Assembly: GCF_042658845.1 (NCBI RefSeq) | Contig: NZ_JBHSRI010000025.1 | Span: forward strand, 434,001 to 498,000 | Direction: 5' to 3' | Length of the DNA: 64,000 nucleotides | DNA from: Paenisporosarcina macmurdoensis | GTDB lineage: Bacteria > Bacillota > Bacilli > Bacillales_A > Planococcaceae | Shown: in pieces, positions 25,035 to 34,001 of the stretch | How the letters are laid out: each line of letters begins with the position of its first letter | Numbering within the stretch: position 1 is the stretch's first letter | Program-made: the position numbers and the translations under genes | Notes under the pieces: generated by a model | What the model saw: the letters and a program-made list of their open reading frames with translations, nothing else | What the model was told of the DNA's origin: nothing | Database searches by the model: none

Positions 25035-25285
25035 TGAAGTATAAAAAAGGAGGGTTTCTTTAGACAAAAATAGCGGCTGTTGTAAAGACAACGGCCGCTA
25101 CTACCTATTTATGATGTTGATTAATCGTGCAAATTTCACCTAAATAAATTCGTGCATTTTCCAACTAAGATAAAACCGCGATCATTATTTTTGTGCTTCA
25201 AAGAAAATAAATGCAAGAGTGTTTGTTTCATGGTAATGGAAATTCGAGAGTGAAAATCAGCTTAATGGACAACTAGTAACAATGA

Positions 25286-25382
25286 GTGGACGGAAATTGC
25301 TATTGAGTGGACGACCACACCCAGCGAGTGGACAGAAATCAAAGTTGAGTGGACAACAAACCATGATGAGTGGACAACCCGC
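25286..25382 (+). repeat. 21-bp-period array A4 (GAGTGGACR word, 5 units)
   Basis: Units at 25286, 25307, 25328, 25349 and 25370 begin GTGGAC and end GA; the remaining ~13 bp vary. A looser unit (ATGGACAACTAG) precedes them. The same word, in reverse orientation, forms array A6 at 50749. Confidence 0.9.
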
Positions 25383-25595
25383 TAAAGCATCGTGATTCCT
25401 CCAATAATAAAAAATAAATTCATAGTAGAAATAAGCTGATTATTCACCTAGGAAGGGGAATTTCGATTTAAAGAGAATTGTATGTAGAGTGTATCTACCA
25501 ATGATTGTATCAAATAAGCTTAATGGAGTATGATAAATTTGGAAGTGAATATTTATACATAAAATTATCCACAGACCGATAAAAGGAGTAGACAG

Positions 25596-26717
25596 ATGAA
25601 AATGGATCAGCAAATAGAACTACAAATTCAACAGTGGTTTTGTCATTTCCATGCCCACCCTGAAATAAGTTGGAATGAAATCAAAACAACGGCTAAAATC
25701 GCAACCATATTGGATGAGCTTGGCGTTAAATATCAGACATTTAGTGATGTTACGGGGCTAGTCGCTGAAATCGGAAGGGGCCCGGAAGTAGTTGCTGTTC
25801 GGGCGGATATCGATGCACTGTGGCAAGAAGTAGATGGAGTTTATCAAGCGAATCATTCATGTGGCCATGATGCTAATATCTCGATGGTTCTTGGCGCATT
25901 GCTTTATTTGCAAGGGCGTTCATTGGAAAAACGAGTTCGGTTTATTTTCCAACCTGCAGAAGAAAAAGGGAATGGTTCCATGGCGATGATGGATCGTGGG
26001 GCAGTGGATGATGTTACGTACTTATTTGGCATTCATTTACGACCAGTGGAAGAATTACCTTTTGGAAAAGTAACACCTTCTATCCATCACGGAGCTGGTG
26101 TTTTTTGTGAAGGTAAAATTGTAGGAGGGGATGCTCACGGCGCGCGTCCTCACCAAGGAAAGAATGCAATTGATGTCCTAGTTGCCATCCATCAATATAT
26201 CAAGTCCATTTACGAATCACCATTTGAACCGTATTCGGTGAAACTGACAAACATGCACGCAGGTGGGGGAAGTCTAAATATTATCCCTGGGACGGCTACC
26301 TTTGCTATTGATGTTCGGGCACAATCCAATGCAGTATTAACACTCTTACAGGAAAAAGTGAGCGCAGGTCTTGCTCATATAGGGAATTTGTTTGATGTGG
26401 ACGTATCATTCAAATGGAGTGATTACACGCCAGCTGCAGAGGTATCTGAGGAAGCTGCAAGCCTTGCAGGTGCAGCAATATGCGAAGTGGTAGGTGAAGA
26501 ACATACAGCTCCCGCAGTTATTACTTCAGGGAGTGATGATTTTCACTTTTACACAATCAAGCATCCTTCAATAAAAGCGACCATGATAGGCGTGGGAGCA
26601 AACTTATCACCTGGTCTTCATCATCCTGACATGTCGTTTGACCACGACGCACTTGATATCGGTGCCCGAGCTCTTGCTGCTACCGTGTTGCGAGCAGCTC
26701 AACAAACTCGAGGATAG
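25596..26717 (+). CDS. amhX: M20-family amidohydrolase AmhX
   Basis: Metal-dependent amidohydrolase related to N-acyl-amino-acid deacylases. 373 residues. HAHPEISWNE, VRADIDALWQEV and NHSCGHDAN give the metal-binding block, IFQPAEEKGNG carries the catalytic Glu, and the C-terminal SGSDDFHFYTIK and GLHHPDMSFD are metal ligands. The VRADIDALWQEV and SCGHDA blocks are close to B. subtilis AmhX. AAGGAG lies seven bases before the ATG. The natural substrate is unknown. Confidence 0.88.
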   Translation: MKMDQQIELQIQQWFCHFHAHPEISWNEIKTTAKIATILDELGVKYQTFSDVTGLVAEIGRGPEVVAVRADIDALWQEVDGVYQANHSCGHDANISMVLGALLYLQGRSLEKRVRFIFQPAEEKGNGSMAMMDRGAVDDVTYLFGIHLRPVEELPFGKVTPSIHHGAGVFCEGKIVGGDAHGARPHQGKNAIDVLVAIHQYIKSIYESPFEPYSVKLTNMHAGGGSLNIIPGTATFAIDVRAQSNAVLTLLQEKVSAGLAHIGNLFDVDVSFKWSDYTPAAEVSEEAASLAGAAICEVVGEEHTAPAVITSGSDDFHFYTIKHPSIKATMIGVGANLSPGLHHPDMSFDHDALDIGARALAATVLRAAQQTRG

Positions 26718-26847
26718 GATGAAGAAGAAGGTGTAGATGAGGCAGTTTTCTTTCAACCATTCTTTTGATTCGTTATACTGCCAATGAGGAAATTGCTTCT
26801 AATGAACCTTGAGGCATTCACTACATAAAGATTAGGAGGAATCCATT

Positions 26848-27567
26848 GTGTCAACAAATCTAAAAGGCAAAAACGCCATTATTACCGGTGCAGGACGTGG
26901 GATTGGTCGTGCTATAGCCATTGCTTTAGCATCTGAAGGTGTTAATGTAGGACTACTCGCTCGTTCGGAAGAACATTTGCAAGAAGTGGTAAAAGAAGCG
27001 GAAGCACAAGGTGTGAAAGCTGTTTTCGCAACGGCCGATGTTTCTTCAAATGACGAGGTCACGAAAGCCATTCATTCATTGACTAGTGAGCTTGGAACCG
27101 TTGATATTCTGATTAATAATGCAGGTATTGGGAAATTCGGTAAATTTATGGACCTTGAGGTTGAGGAATGGGAAAAAATTATTCAAGTCAATTTGATGGG
27201 TGTTTATTATGTAACACGTGCAGTATTACCTGGCATGATTGAACAGCAATCTGGAGATATTATTAATATTTCTTCTTCGGCAGGTCAAAAAGGTGCACCG
27301 ATTACAAGTGCATACAGTGCATCAAAATTTGGTGTTATGGGCATTACAGAATCATTAGCGATGGAAGTACGCAAACATAATATTCGTGTATCTGCATTGA
27401 CTCCTAGTACCGTAGCCACTGATTTAGCGATTGACAATGATTTAACAGATGGCAATCCTGATAAAGTGATGCAACCTGAAGATATCGCCGAATTTATCGT
27501 TTCGCAATTAAAATTAAATAAACGTATCTTTGTAAAAGAAGCTGGACTTTGGTCAACGAATCCATAG
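26848..27567 (+). CDS. yoxD: Short-chain dehydrogenase YoxD (3-oxoacyl-ACP-reductase-like)
   Basis: 239 residues from a GTG start seven bases after AGGAGG. TGAGRGIGRA is the cofactor loop, NNAGIGKFG follows, and the catalytic Ser and Tyr/Lys are in ISSSAGQKG and YSASKFGV. The end EAGLWSTNP is the same as in YoxD proteins. It resembles FabG, but the physiological substrate is not known. Followed by a hairpin terminator built on TGCCAGGTA. Confidence 0.88.
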   Translation: MSTNLKGKNAIITGAGRGIGRAIAIALASEGVNVGLLARSEEHLQEVVKEAEAQGVKAVFATADVSSNDEVTKAIHSLTSELGTVDILINNAGIGKFGKFMDLEVEEWEKIIQVNLMGVYYVTRAVLPGMIEQQSGDIINISSSAGQKGAPITSAYSASKFGVMGITESLAMEVRKHNIRVSALTPSTVATDLAIDNDLTDGNPDKVMQPEDIAEFIVSQLKLNKRIFVKEAGLWSTNP

Positions 27568-27588
27568 AATCTGCTTAAAAGATGATGC

Positions 27589-27630
27589 CAGGTAGAGAGA
27601 AGAATATCACTCTCTTACCTGGCATTTTGC
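27589..27630 (+). terminator. Terminator after yoxD (TGCCAGG stem)
   Basis: ATGCCAGGTAGAGAG pairs with CTCTCTTACCTGGCAT (one bulge), followed by TTTTGCTATTTTT. The stem starts with the same TGCCAGG word as the R4 elements. Confidence 0.8.
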
Positions 27631-27735
27631 TATTTTTGAAAAACAATTTCAAAACATGTGTAATATTTTCAGTTACTTGGGTATGGATAAGGAATATTAT
27701 ATTTCATTTCATTTCATTAATTGGAGAGTGACGGT

Positions 27736-28362
27736 ATGAATCGGATTTTTACTATTCTTGTTATGATTGGAGTACCATTAACAGCGATAGGATCGTTTTT
27801 GCATTGGTCTAGTATCGCGATGTTTATGATATGTTCAGTAACTGTTATTGCCATTTCAAGTTTCATGGGACGAGCAACAGAGAGTCTTGCGATAGTAAGT
27901 GGACCTCGTATTGGTGGTTTATTGAATGCCACATTTGGAAACGCGGTTGAATTAATTATCTCGATATTTGCCTTGCAAGCTGGATTAACTGGTGTGGTTT
28001 TAGCATCATTAACGGGATCAGTGTTGGGGAACTTATTGTTAGTAGGAGGGCTTTCCTTTTTCTTAGGAGGCATTAAATTTAAAAGACAAAAATTCAGTAT
28101 TCACGATGCACAGCATAATTCTGGATTGCTTGTTTTTGCAGTCATTGTGGCATTTGTTATTCCAGAAATCTTTTCAATGTCCATGAACGAGACGAAAACG
28201 CTGCAATTGAGCGTCGGTATTTCGGTTATTATGATTGTTTTGTATTTAGCAGGACTATTTTTCAAATTGGTCACACATCGTGGAGTGTATGCCCATAGCG
28301 AAGAAGGTCTAGAATCGGAACATGAAGAACCAGAATGGACGAAGAAGAAATCATTAACTTAG
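27736..28362 (+). CDS. CAX-type Ca2+/H+ antiporter, N-terminal half (frame broken)
   Basis: Membrane Ca2+/cation exchanger of the YfkE/ChaA type. This part holds about six transmembrane segments and the first alpha-repeat motif GNAVELIISIFAL. ATG 27736 follows GGAGAG by seven bases. The frame ends after the acidic loop (EEGLESEHEEPEWTKKKS) at a TAG, while the C-terminal half continues in another frame from 28335. Adding one base near 28350 would join the two into a ~350-residue protein, the normal size. Confidence 0.85.
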   Translation: MNRIFTILVMIGVPLTAIGSFLHWSSIAMFMICSVTVIAISSFMGRATESLAIVSGPRIGGLLNATFGNAVELIISIFALQAGLTGVVLASLTGSVLGNLLLVGGLSFFLGGIKFKRQKFSIHDAQHNSGLLVFAVIVAFVIPEIFSMSMNETKTLQLSVGISVIMIVLYLAGLFFKLVTHRGVYAHSEEGLESEHEEPEWTKKKSLT

Positions 28363-28787
28363 TAGTAGCGACTTTAGCGGTTGCGTTTGTATCTGAAAGT
28401 CTGGTCCATACATTTGAAGCAGTTGGAGAACAATTTGGATGGTCTGAACTATTTATCGGGGTCATCATTGTAGCGATTGTCGGAAATGCAGCAGAGCATT
28501 CATCTGCAATTATAATGGCAATGAAAAATAAGATGGATGTCGCTGTGGAGATCGCTATTGGTTCCACATTGCAAATCGCCATGTTTGTAGCACCGGTACT
28601 AGTCATTATTTCTTTGTTTATGCCAACTGCCATGCCATTGGTATTTACGATTCCAGAACTCGTTGCCATGGCGACGGCTGTATTATTAACAATTAGCGTA
28701 TCTAACGACGGCGAGTCCAACTGGTTTGAAGGGCTCACATTACTGGCAGCATATTTAATAATGGGCATAGGGTTTTACTTGTTGTAA
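28335..28787 (+). CDS. CAX-type Ca2+/H+ antiporter, C-terminal half (frame broken)
   Basis: About five transmembrane segments and the second alpha-repeat motif GNAAEHSSAIIMA. The in-frame ATG 28335 overlaps the end of the first half but has no Shine-Dalgarno sequence, so independent expression is doubtful. Together with the first half it corresponds to one CAX protein; the break falls in the acidic linker between the two pseudo-symmetric halves. It is a single-base error, a recent frameshift mutation, or a genuine split. Confidence 0.82.
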   Translation: MDEEEIINLVVATLAVAFVSESLVHTFEAVGEQFGWSELFIGVIIVAIVGNAAEHSSAIIMAMKNKMDVAVEIAIGSTLQIAMFVAPVLVIISLFMPTAMPLVFTIPELVAMATAVLLTISVSNDGESNWFEGLTLLAAYLIMGIGFYLL

Positions 28788-28804
28788 GGGTAAAAGTTTA
28801 GAGA

Positions 28805-28880
28805 AAATAATGTGCTAGGCATCCAGTTGGTCTATGGGCTATAAAAACGTCCTGCTAAAGACTTTGGTGACTGGCACTTT
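28805..28880 (+). repeat. R4 element, degenerate copy d
   Basis: GTGCTAGGCATCCAG and GTGACTGGCACTTTC ends, 18 bp after the CAX stop. The inner hairpin is decayed. Confidence 0.6.
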
Positions 28881-28912
28881 CGCTTTGATGATATAAGAAA
28901 AGGGGTGAGCAG

Positions 28913-29986
28913 ATGGTGGATATTTTGTTAGTGGGAGGTGGACACGCGCATTTAGGAATTTTGCGTAGAATCCGAATGAAGGCGGTCGATTACCGAGTAA
29001 CACTCATTTCAGCTTCAACTTACCAATATTATTCGGGAATGTTTTCTGGATTTACGGAAGGACTATATTCAGAACAAGAGATTCGAATAAATGTAGAAGA
29101 GTTATGCCAGCAATCAGGTGTAACGTTTATTAAAGATACGATTGTTCATGTAGATGCTACTAACCGGAAATTAGTTGGTACTACTGGCATAGAATATGGT
29201 TTTAAGTTAGTTTCATTTGATATAGGGTCAAACATTGGGTCATTAGATGGGTCAATTAAGCAAATAGAAATCAAACCAAATTACGTGTTCCCTAATGAAA
29301 TTCATACATTTCGTGAAACAGCGTTTCCTGTTGTTGTGGGTGGTGGGGCTGCAGGTGTTGAAATGGCATTGTCGGTTCAAGCGTGGCGACTTAATAATGG
29401 ATATAAATCGAATGTCACAGTTATCAGCTCTTCGCCCCTTTTATCTTCGGTCAGCGAAAAAGCCTCATCTAAAATAATGAAAATTGTTAAACAAAAAGGA
29501 ATTGTAGTTCATGATCAAGATGAAATACAAGAGACGTCTAGACAGCAATTGACTACAAAAAAGGGAAGGAGAATAGCGTGCTCGCAACTACTTCCTTTAA
29601 CCGGAGCAAAAGCGAGTACTTTATTCGCTGAATCATCACTAACACTTGATGAAAATGGGTTTTTACTAGTTGAAAGTACATTGCAAGTGAAAGATTATCC
29701 CTGGGTTTTTGGCGCAGGGGATTGTGTAACCATTCGTACGAATCCGGAGTTACCTAAAAACGGTGTGTTTGCTGTGAGACAGGAACCTGTATTATGGGAG
29801 AATATCAATCTCTATTTAACAGGTAAACCCTTAAAAAGCTTTGTACCTCAGAAGAAATTCTTATCGATTTTGTCCGTGGGTCAACAACAAGGACTTATTA
29901 CATATGGTAGACATGCGTTTTATGGAAGATGGGCTTGGCGTCTAAAACATAGTATAGATATGAAATTCATGAATAAACACAAGTGA
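28913..29986 (+). CDS. NDH-2-like FAD/NAD(P)-dependent oxidoreductase
   Basis: 357 residues with two Rossmann folds: LLVGGGHAHLGILRR at the N-terminus (FAD) and VVVGGGAAGVEMAL near residue 140 (NAD(P)H); VFGAGDCVTI near residue 264 is the second FAD contact. The GGGHAHL start is shared with the oxidoreductase domain fused to selenide-water dikinase in some bacteria and with type II NADH dehydrogenases. No SelD domain or gene is present here. Electron acceptor unknown. GGGGTGAG precedes the ATG. Confidence 0.82.
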   Translation: MVDILLVGGGHAHLGILRRIRMKAVDYRVTLISASTYQYYSGMFSGFTEGLYSEQEIRINVEELCQQSGVTFIKDTIVHVDATNRKLVGTTGIEYGFKLVSFDIGSNIGSLDGSIKQIEIKPNYVFPNEIHTFRETAFPVVVGGGAAGVEMALSVQAWRLNNGYKSNVTVISSSPLLSSVSEKASSKIMKIVKQKGIVVHDQDEIQETSRQQLTTKKGRRIACSQLLPLTGAKASTLFAESSLTLDENGFLLVESTLQVKDYPWVFGAGDCVTIRTNPELPKNGVFAVRQEPVLWENINLYLTGKPLKSFVPQKKFLSILSVGQQQGLITYGRHAFYGRWAWRLKHSIDMKFMNKHK

Positions 29987-30192
29987 CATCACATCAAAAA
30001 AGCCTTTGATCACAATTCAAATACACATCATAATGTCAAAAGTTCTTGAATGGCTTCATCCGCTTGGAGGGTTTTTCTTATTGGATTTTTGAAGAGCGAG
30101 TGCTCATTTGGAAAATACTCCTCAAAGTTGGGGGGAATCGTGGTTCGAGTTGGAATCAAGATATTTTGCAGCTTGAACGAAGGATGCCCAAA

Positions 30193-30234
30193 CAGAAAAA
30201 GCTTTTGACATTAATCAGTCAAAAGCTTTTTCTG
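30193..30234. terminator. Strong hairpin terminator
   Basis: CAGAAAAAGCTTTTGAC (30193-30209) pairs perfectly with GTCAAAAGCTTTTTCTG (30218-30234). It overlaps the stop of the minus-strand gene and lies 200 bp after the FAD oxidoreductase. Confidence 0.8.
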
Positions 30235-30474
30235 TGTCAGTGTATCAACATATTGGGCAATTTCTGAAATCGACTGAAATTGTTGCCCTGTATTGCGGTA
30301 AATTGAATTAAGGATATCCAGTTCATTAGATGCAGGATTAGTAACTTTTTTATAACCCGAAATCGTTGGATCGAAAAAACTGCCTATCATAAGTTCACGA
30401 AACTTATGAGGAATGTCCATCCGATTCTTACTGTGTGGAGCATTAGATATTTGTTGTCGTAAGTCTATATTCAT
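30211..30474 (-). CDS. Small protein of unknown function (87 aa)
   Basis: ATG 30474 is seven bases after GAGGAG. The protein is soluble, with a basic first half (RQQISNAPHSKNRMDIPHKF) and an acidic helix-rich second half (SISEIAQYVDTLTQKK). No family recognised. Its stop lies in the terminator stem. Gene-like start, composition and terminator support it. Confidence 0.65.
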   Translation of the reverse strand: MNIDLRQQISNAPHSKNRMDIPHKFRELMIGSFFDPTISGYKKVTNPASNELDILNSIYRNTGQQFQSISEIAQYVDTLTQKKLLTD

Positions 30475-30582
30475 TCCATGGCTCCTCGATACAAAATGAT
30501 GGTACAGTATTCTATATACCCATTTTCATTGCTTTTTACACAAATGCAGGTCAAAACTGTGCCATTAAAGGAGTTCGTTTAA

Positions 30583-31770
30583 GTGAAACGTAAATTATTT
30601 TATGTAGATCCATACCAACAAAGAGGTATCACGGAAGTTGTAACTTTAGCAAAAGACGACTTAGAAAGATGGTACGTCACTTTAGAAGAAACTTTATTTT
30701 TTCCGACTGGTGGAGGTCAGCCTAATGATGTCGGCCGAATCAAAGACATAGTGGTTTTTGATGTGGAAGAAGTTGAAGGCGAAATTCGACATTACATTGC
30801 CGAGCCCTCACTAGAAGTAGGCGAATCAGTAGACATGGAAATTAATTGGCACCGTCGCTTCGATTTTATGCAACAACATACAGGTCAACATATCTTGACT
30901 GCATCTTTCGTCGAGTTATTTGGCATTCAAACGACTAGTTTTCATTTAGGCAAAGAAATAGTAACAATTGATCTTGATGTGAAAAAGGTTTCTGATGAGC
31001 AGTTGCTTGAGGTAGAAAAACGAGCAAATCAAATCATACTTGAAAATCGTCTCATTGAAACCAAGTGGGTCAGCAAAGACGAACTAGATGCGTATCCTCT
31101 ACGAAAACAAGTGGCTGTCGAGGAAGATATTCGATTAGTCATTATTCCAGATTTTGATTATAACGGTTGTGGAGGAACTCATCCCTCATCAACTGGTCAA
31201 ATCGGAACAATAAAAATTCTTGACACAGAAATGCAAAAAGGCAATGTGCGGCTTCATTTCGTTTGTGGCAACAGAGTGGTAGATCAACTTCATCGCAAAC
31301 AAAAAACATTGCAAGAAGTGACTCAGTTATTAAGCGCTTCAGAAGATGGAGTGGTCAAATCGGTTAAAGTGTTATTGGAAAATGGCAAGAAACTGGAGAA
31401 GACGCTTGAAGAAGCCCATCAACAATTGCTGAACTACGAAGTCAAAGAACTTCTTGGTAACCAGAAAGAAGAAACTGTGTCCATTGAGCGTGTATTCCGA
31501 CACCGTTCAATACAGCAATTACAAAAACTTGCACGCCTTACCGTTGCAGAGGCAACAAATAGTCAGTTAATTTTTATCGCAGAAAATGATGGTTTACTAC
31601 AAGTTGTATTAGCACGAGGAACTGACAATCAAGCGAATATGAAACAATTAATTGTTCAAATCCTGCCACTCATAAATGGCAAAGGGGGAGGTTCGGAAAA
31701 CTTCGCTCAAGGAGGCGGCGAGACGGACTTAACTGGTGAACAATTATTGGAGAAAATTCATTCGTTTTAA
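30583..31770 (+). CDS. Stand-alone alanyl-tRNA editing protein (AlaX-L type with DHHA1 domain)
   Basis: 395 residues from a GTG start after AAAGGAG. The editing domain has FFPTGGGQPND, the zinc ligands HTGQH (~residues 98-102) and CGGTHPSSTGQ (~residues 199-203), as in the AlaRS editing site; the C-terminal DHHA1 domain ends KGGGSENFAQGGG. It hydrolyses mischarged Ser- or Gly-tRNA(Ala) in known relatives. There is a 99-bp gap to topB downstream, same strand. Confidence 0.9.
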   Translation: MKRKLFYVDPYQQRGITEVVTLAKDDLERWYVTLEETLFFPTGGGQPNDVGRIKDIVVFDVEEVEGEIRHYIAEPSLEVGESVDMEINWHRRFDFMQQHTGQHILTASFVELFGIQTTSFHLGKEIVTIDLDVKKVSDEQLLEVEKRANQIILENRLIETKWVSKDELDAYPLRKQVAVEEDIRLVIIPDFDYNGCGGTHPSSTGQIGTIKILDTEMQKGNVRLHFVCGNRVVDQLHRKQKTLQEVTQLLSASEDGVVKSVKVLLENGKKLEKTLEEAHQQLLNYEVKELLGNQKEETVSIERVFRHRSIQQLQKLARLTVAEATNSQLIFIAENDGLLQVVLARGTDNQANMKQLIVQILPLINGKGGGSENFAQGGGETDLTGEQLLEKIHSF

Positions 31771-31869
31771 TATATTGAAATAGCAAAGTCTTTATGCATA
31801 AAGTAGAATATGCGTTCGGTAAATGCTATAATTTCCCTAAAGATTTATATAAAGAAAGGTGGGGGTTTG

Positions 31870-33990
31870 GTGAAACCAGTGATTATTGCAGAAAAGCCAA
31901 GTCAGGCAAAAGCGTATGCAGATGCTTTCAAAGTGAAAAAGAATGAAGGTTTTTTTGATGTGCAGCCATGTGAAGCGTTTCCACAAGGTGCCTATATTAC
32001 TTGGGGAATCGGTCATTTAGTCGAGCTGCGTGATCCAAAGTCTCATGACCCGAAGTGGACAAAGTGGTCACTTCAAACGTTGCCTATATTACCAGTAGAG
32101 TTTCAGTTTCAAGTTGCCAAAGGAAAGGCGAAGCAATTTGGTATTATCAAAAAACTAATCTATGAAACGGATACCGTAATAAATGCGTGTGACGTTGATC
32201 GCGAAGGGTCTAATATTTTCTATAGTATTTTTGATTACACACGCGCGCGCAATAAAACAATCAAACGGTTATGGATCAATTCACTAGAAGTAGATGAAGT
32301 ACGTAAAGGATTTCTTCAGTTACAAGATAATCGCAAAGATTTGTTAATGTACGAAGAAGCCAAGGCACGTCAAATGAGTGATTGGCTCGTTGGCATGAAT
32401 GGCTCCCGACTTTACACGCTCCTCATTCAACAAAAAGGAATTCGAGAAGTGTTTTCCATTGGCCGAGTTCAATCACCTACTGTTTATCTAATTTACCAAC
32501 GTGCTCTTGAAATAGAACGCTTTGTTCCTGAAGCTTTTTTTGAATTAGAAGGAACGTTCCAGGCTGAACACGGTTCATATAAAGGAAAAGTGAAAGGCAA
32601 AATGAAGGCGATCGAAGAAGCCCAAGAACTTTTACAAAAACATCTAATAAACGGGACACTACCAGGAACGGTTCAGCAATTAAAGAAGGAAGACAAAAAA
32701 ATACTGCCTCCAAAATTGCATGCTTTATCAACTATTCAAGCCACTGCCAATCGCAAGTGGAAATACAGTCCTGCGAAAGTATTGTCAACGATGCAAAGTT
32801 TATATGAAAAGAAACTCGTCACCTATCCTAGAACAGATACTCAATTCATTACACCAAATGAATTTTCGTATCTTGAAAGCCAAGTGGAAGCATATCAACA
32901 GTTAATCCAACAACCTTTCGACGTTGTTTCAAGAAAACCAAGTAAACGCTATGTCGACAGTTCAAAAGTACAGGAGCATTATGCCATTATTCCTACTAAA
33001 AAAATCCCGACTGAGAGAGTTTTGGCTGGTTTGCCAAGTGAAGAACGAAATTTATATGAAGAAGTTTTACGAACCACGCTAGCCATGTTTCATTCAAATT
33101 ACTTATACCAAGAAACGACAGTGACGACAGAAGTAAATGGACTTGCATTTTTTTCGACGGGTAAAACGGAAATAGACAAGGGTTGGAAAGAGTTGTTTTC
33201 AAATGACAAAGAACCTAAAGGGACGAAAGAGCCGACCTTGCCAAAGCTTGTACTTCATGAACAAGTGAAAAGCAAAGTAGCGATTAAAGAAGGTCAAACT
33301 ACGCCACCAAAGCCATATACCGAAGGTCAACTTATTGCCATGATGAAAACATGTGGAAAGTTTGTGGAAGATGCTACCGAAACTGAAATTCTAAAAGAAG
33401 TAGAAGGTCTCGGGACAGAAGCGACTCGAAGCGGAATTATTGAAACCATTAAGCGACACGGGTATATTGAAGTGAATAAAAACATCGTTGCTATAACAGA
33501 AAAAGGACGAGTTCTTTGTGAAGCTATCGAAGGTAACTTACTTGCAAGCCCTGCAATGACAGCGAAATGGGAAGCATATTTGAAAAAAATAGGCACTGGC
33601 ACAGGATCTTCAGAATTGTTTTTAGGAAGCATTGCCAAATTTTTAAATCACTTGATTCAAGAAGTCCCAGCTCAACTTCACGATAAGACTTTTCACATGA
33701 CAACAACTGAAACCTCTGTAGCTAGAAAAGAAATTGCAACTTGTCCTACGTGTCAAAAAGGAACCATTATTTCCAGAAAGAATTTTTATGGCTGCTCTGC
33801 TTATAAAGAGGGCTGCAAGCAGACGTTTCCAGCTAATTATTTAAAGAAGCGTTTATCGGACAAACATATTGAAGATTTATGTACACAGGGTAAAACACAA
33901 GGAATAAAAGGTTTTGTTTCTAAAACAGGTAAAAATTTCGATGCAAAACTTGTCTTAACGAATGGTCAACTTAAATTAGATTTCCTTTAG
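31870..33990 (+). CDS. topB: DNA topoisomerase III (type IA)
   Basis: 706 residues from GTG 31870 (AAAGGTGG seven bases upstream); TTG 31867 is possible. The Toprim domain begins IIAEKPSQAKAYA and has NACDVDREGSNIF (DxD); the catalytic tyrosine is in LVTYPRTDTQF; the C-terminal zinc-ribbon-like part has CPTCQKGT and CSAYKEGCKQTF. It relaxes negative supercoils and decatenates DNA. The stop is 11 bases before the next start, so it is coupled to the phosphatase gene. Confidence 0.93.
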   Translation: MKPVIIAEKPSQAKAYADAFKVKKNEGFFDVQPCEAFPQGAYITWGIGHLVELRDPKSHDPKWTKWSLQTLPILPVEFQFQVAKGKAKQFGIIKKLIYETDTVINACDVDREGSNIFYSIFDYTRARNKTIKRLWINSLEVDEVRKGFLQLQDNRKDLLMYEEAKARQMSDWLVGMNGSRLYTLLIQQKGIREVFSIGRVQSPTVYLIYQRALEIERFVPEAFFELEGTFQAEHGSYKGKVKGKMKAIEEAQELLQKHLINGTLPGTVQQLKKEDKKILPPKLHALSTIQATANRKWKYSPAKVLSTMQSLYEKKLVTYPRTDTQFITPNEFSYLESQVEAYQQLIQQPFDVVSRKPSKRYVDSSKVQEHYAIIPTKKIPTERVLAGLPSEERNLYEEVLRTTLAMFHSNYLYQETTVTTEVNGLAFFSTGKTEIDKGWKELFSNDKEPKGTKEPTLPKLVLHEQVKSKVAIKEGQTTPPKPYTEGQLIAMMKTCGKFVEDATETEILKEVEGLGTEATRSGIIETIKRHGYIEVNKNIVAITEKGRVLCEAIEGNLLASPAMTAKWEAYLKKIGTGTGSSELFLGSIAKFLNHLIQEVPAQLHDKTFHMTTTETSVARKEIATCPTCQKGTIISRKNFYGCSAYKEGCKQTFPANYLKKRLSDKHIEDLCTQGKTQGIKGFVSKTGKNFDAKLVLTNGQLKLDFL

Positions 33991-34001
33991 GAGGATTACA
34001 A

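Larger units (their letters stand above)
24921..25595. other. 675-bp region: nitrogen-control sites, hairpin and 21-bp array
   Basis: Contains two GlnR/TnrA-like sites (24956-24972, 25018-25034), a hairpin TAGCGGCTGTTGT/ACAACGGCCGCTA (25071-25100) followed by a T-run on the minus strand, array A4 (25286-25382) and a DnaA box TTATCCACA at 25565-25573. A 33-residue frame across the array (MSGRKLL...) has no ribosome binding site. Confidence 0.6.

Noticed and set aside
25283..25396. 33-residue frame MSGRKLL... with SG heptapeptides
   Set aside because: No ribosome binding site; the regularity is a consequence of the 21-bp repeat.
28340..28362. Programmed -1 frameshift joining the CAX halves
   Set aside because: No X XXY YYZ slippery heptamer and no clear downstream stimulatory hairpin; mutation or sequencing error is simpler.
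30046..30267. 73-residue plus-strand frame after the FAD oxidoreductase
   Set aside because: TTG start without Shine-Dalgarno sequence, and the end runs through a terminator hairpin. Another frame (WLHPLGGFFLLDF, stop, SAHLENTPQSWGESW) looks like a decayed gene but is too short to assign.
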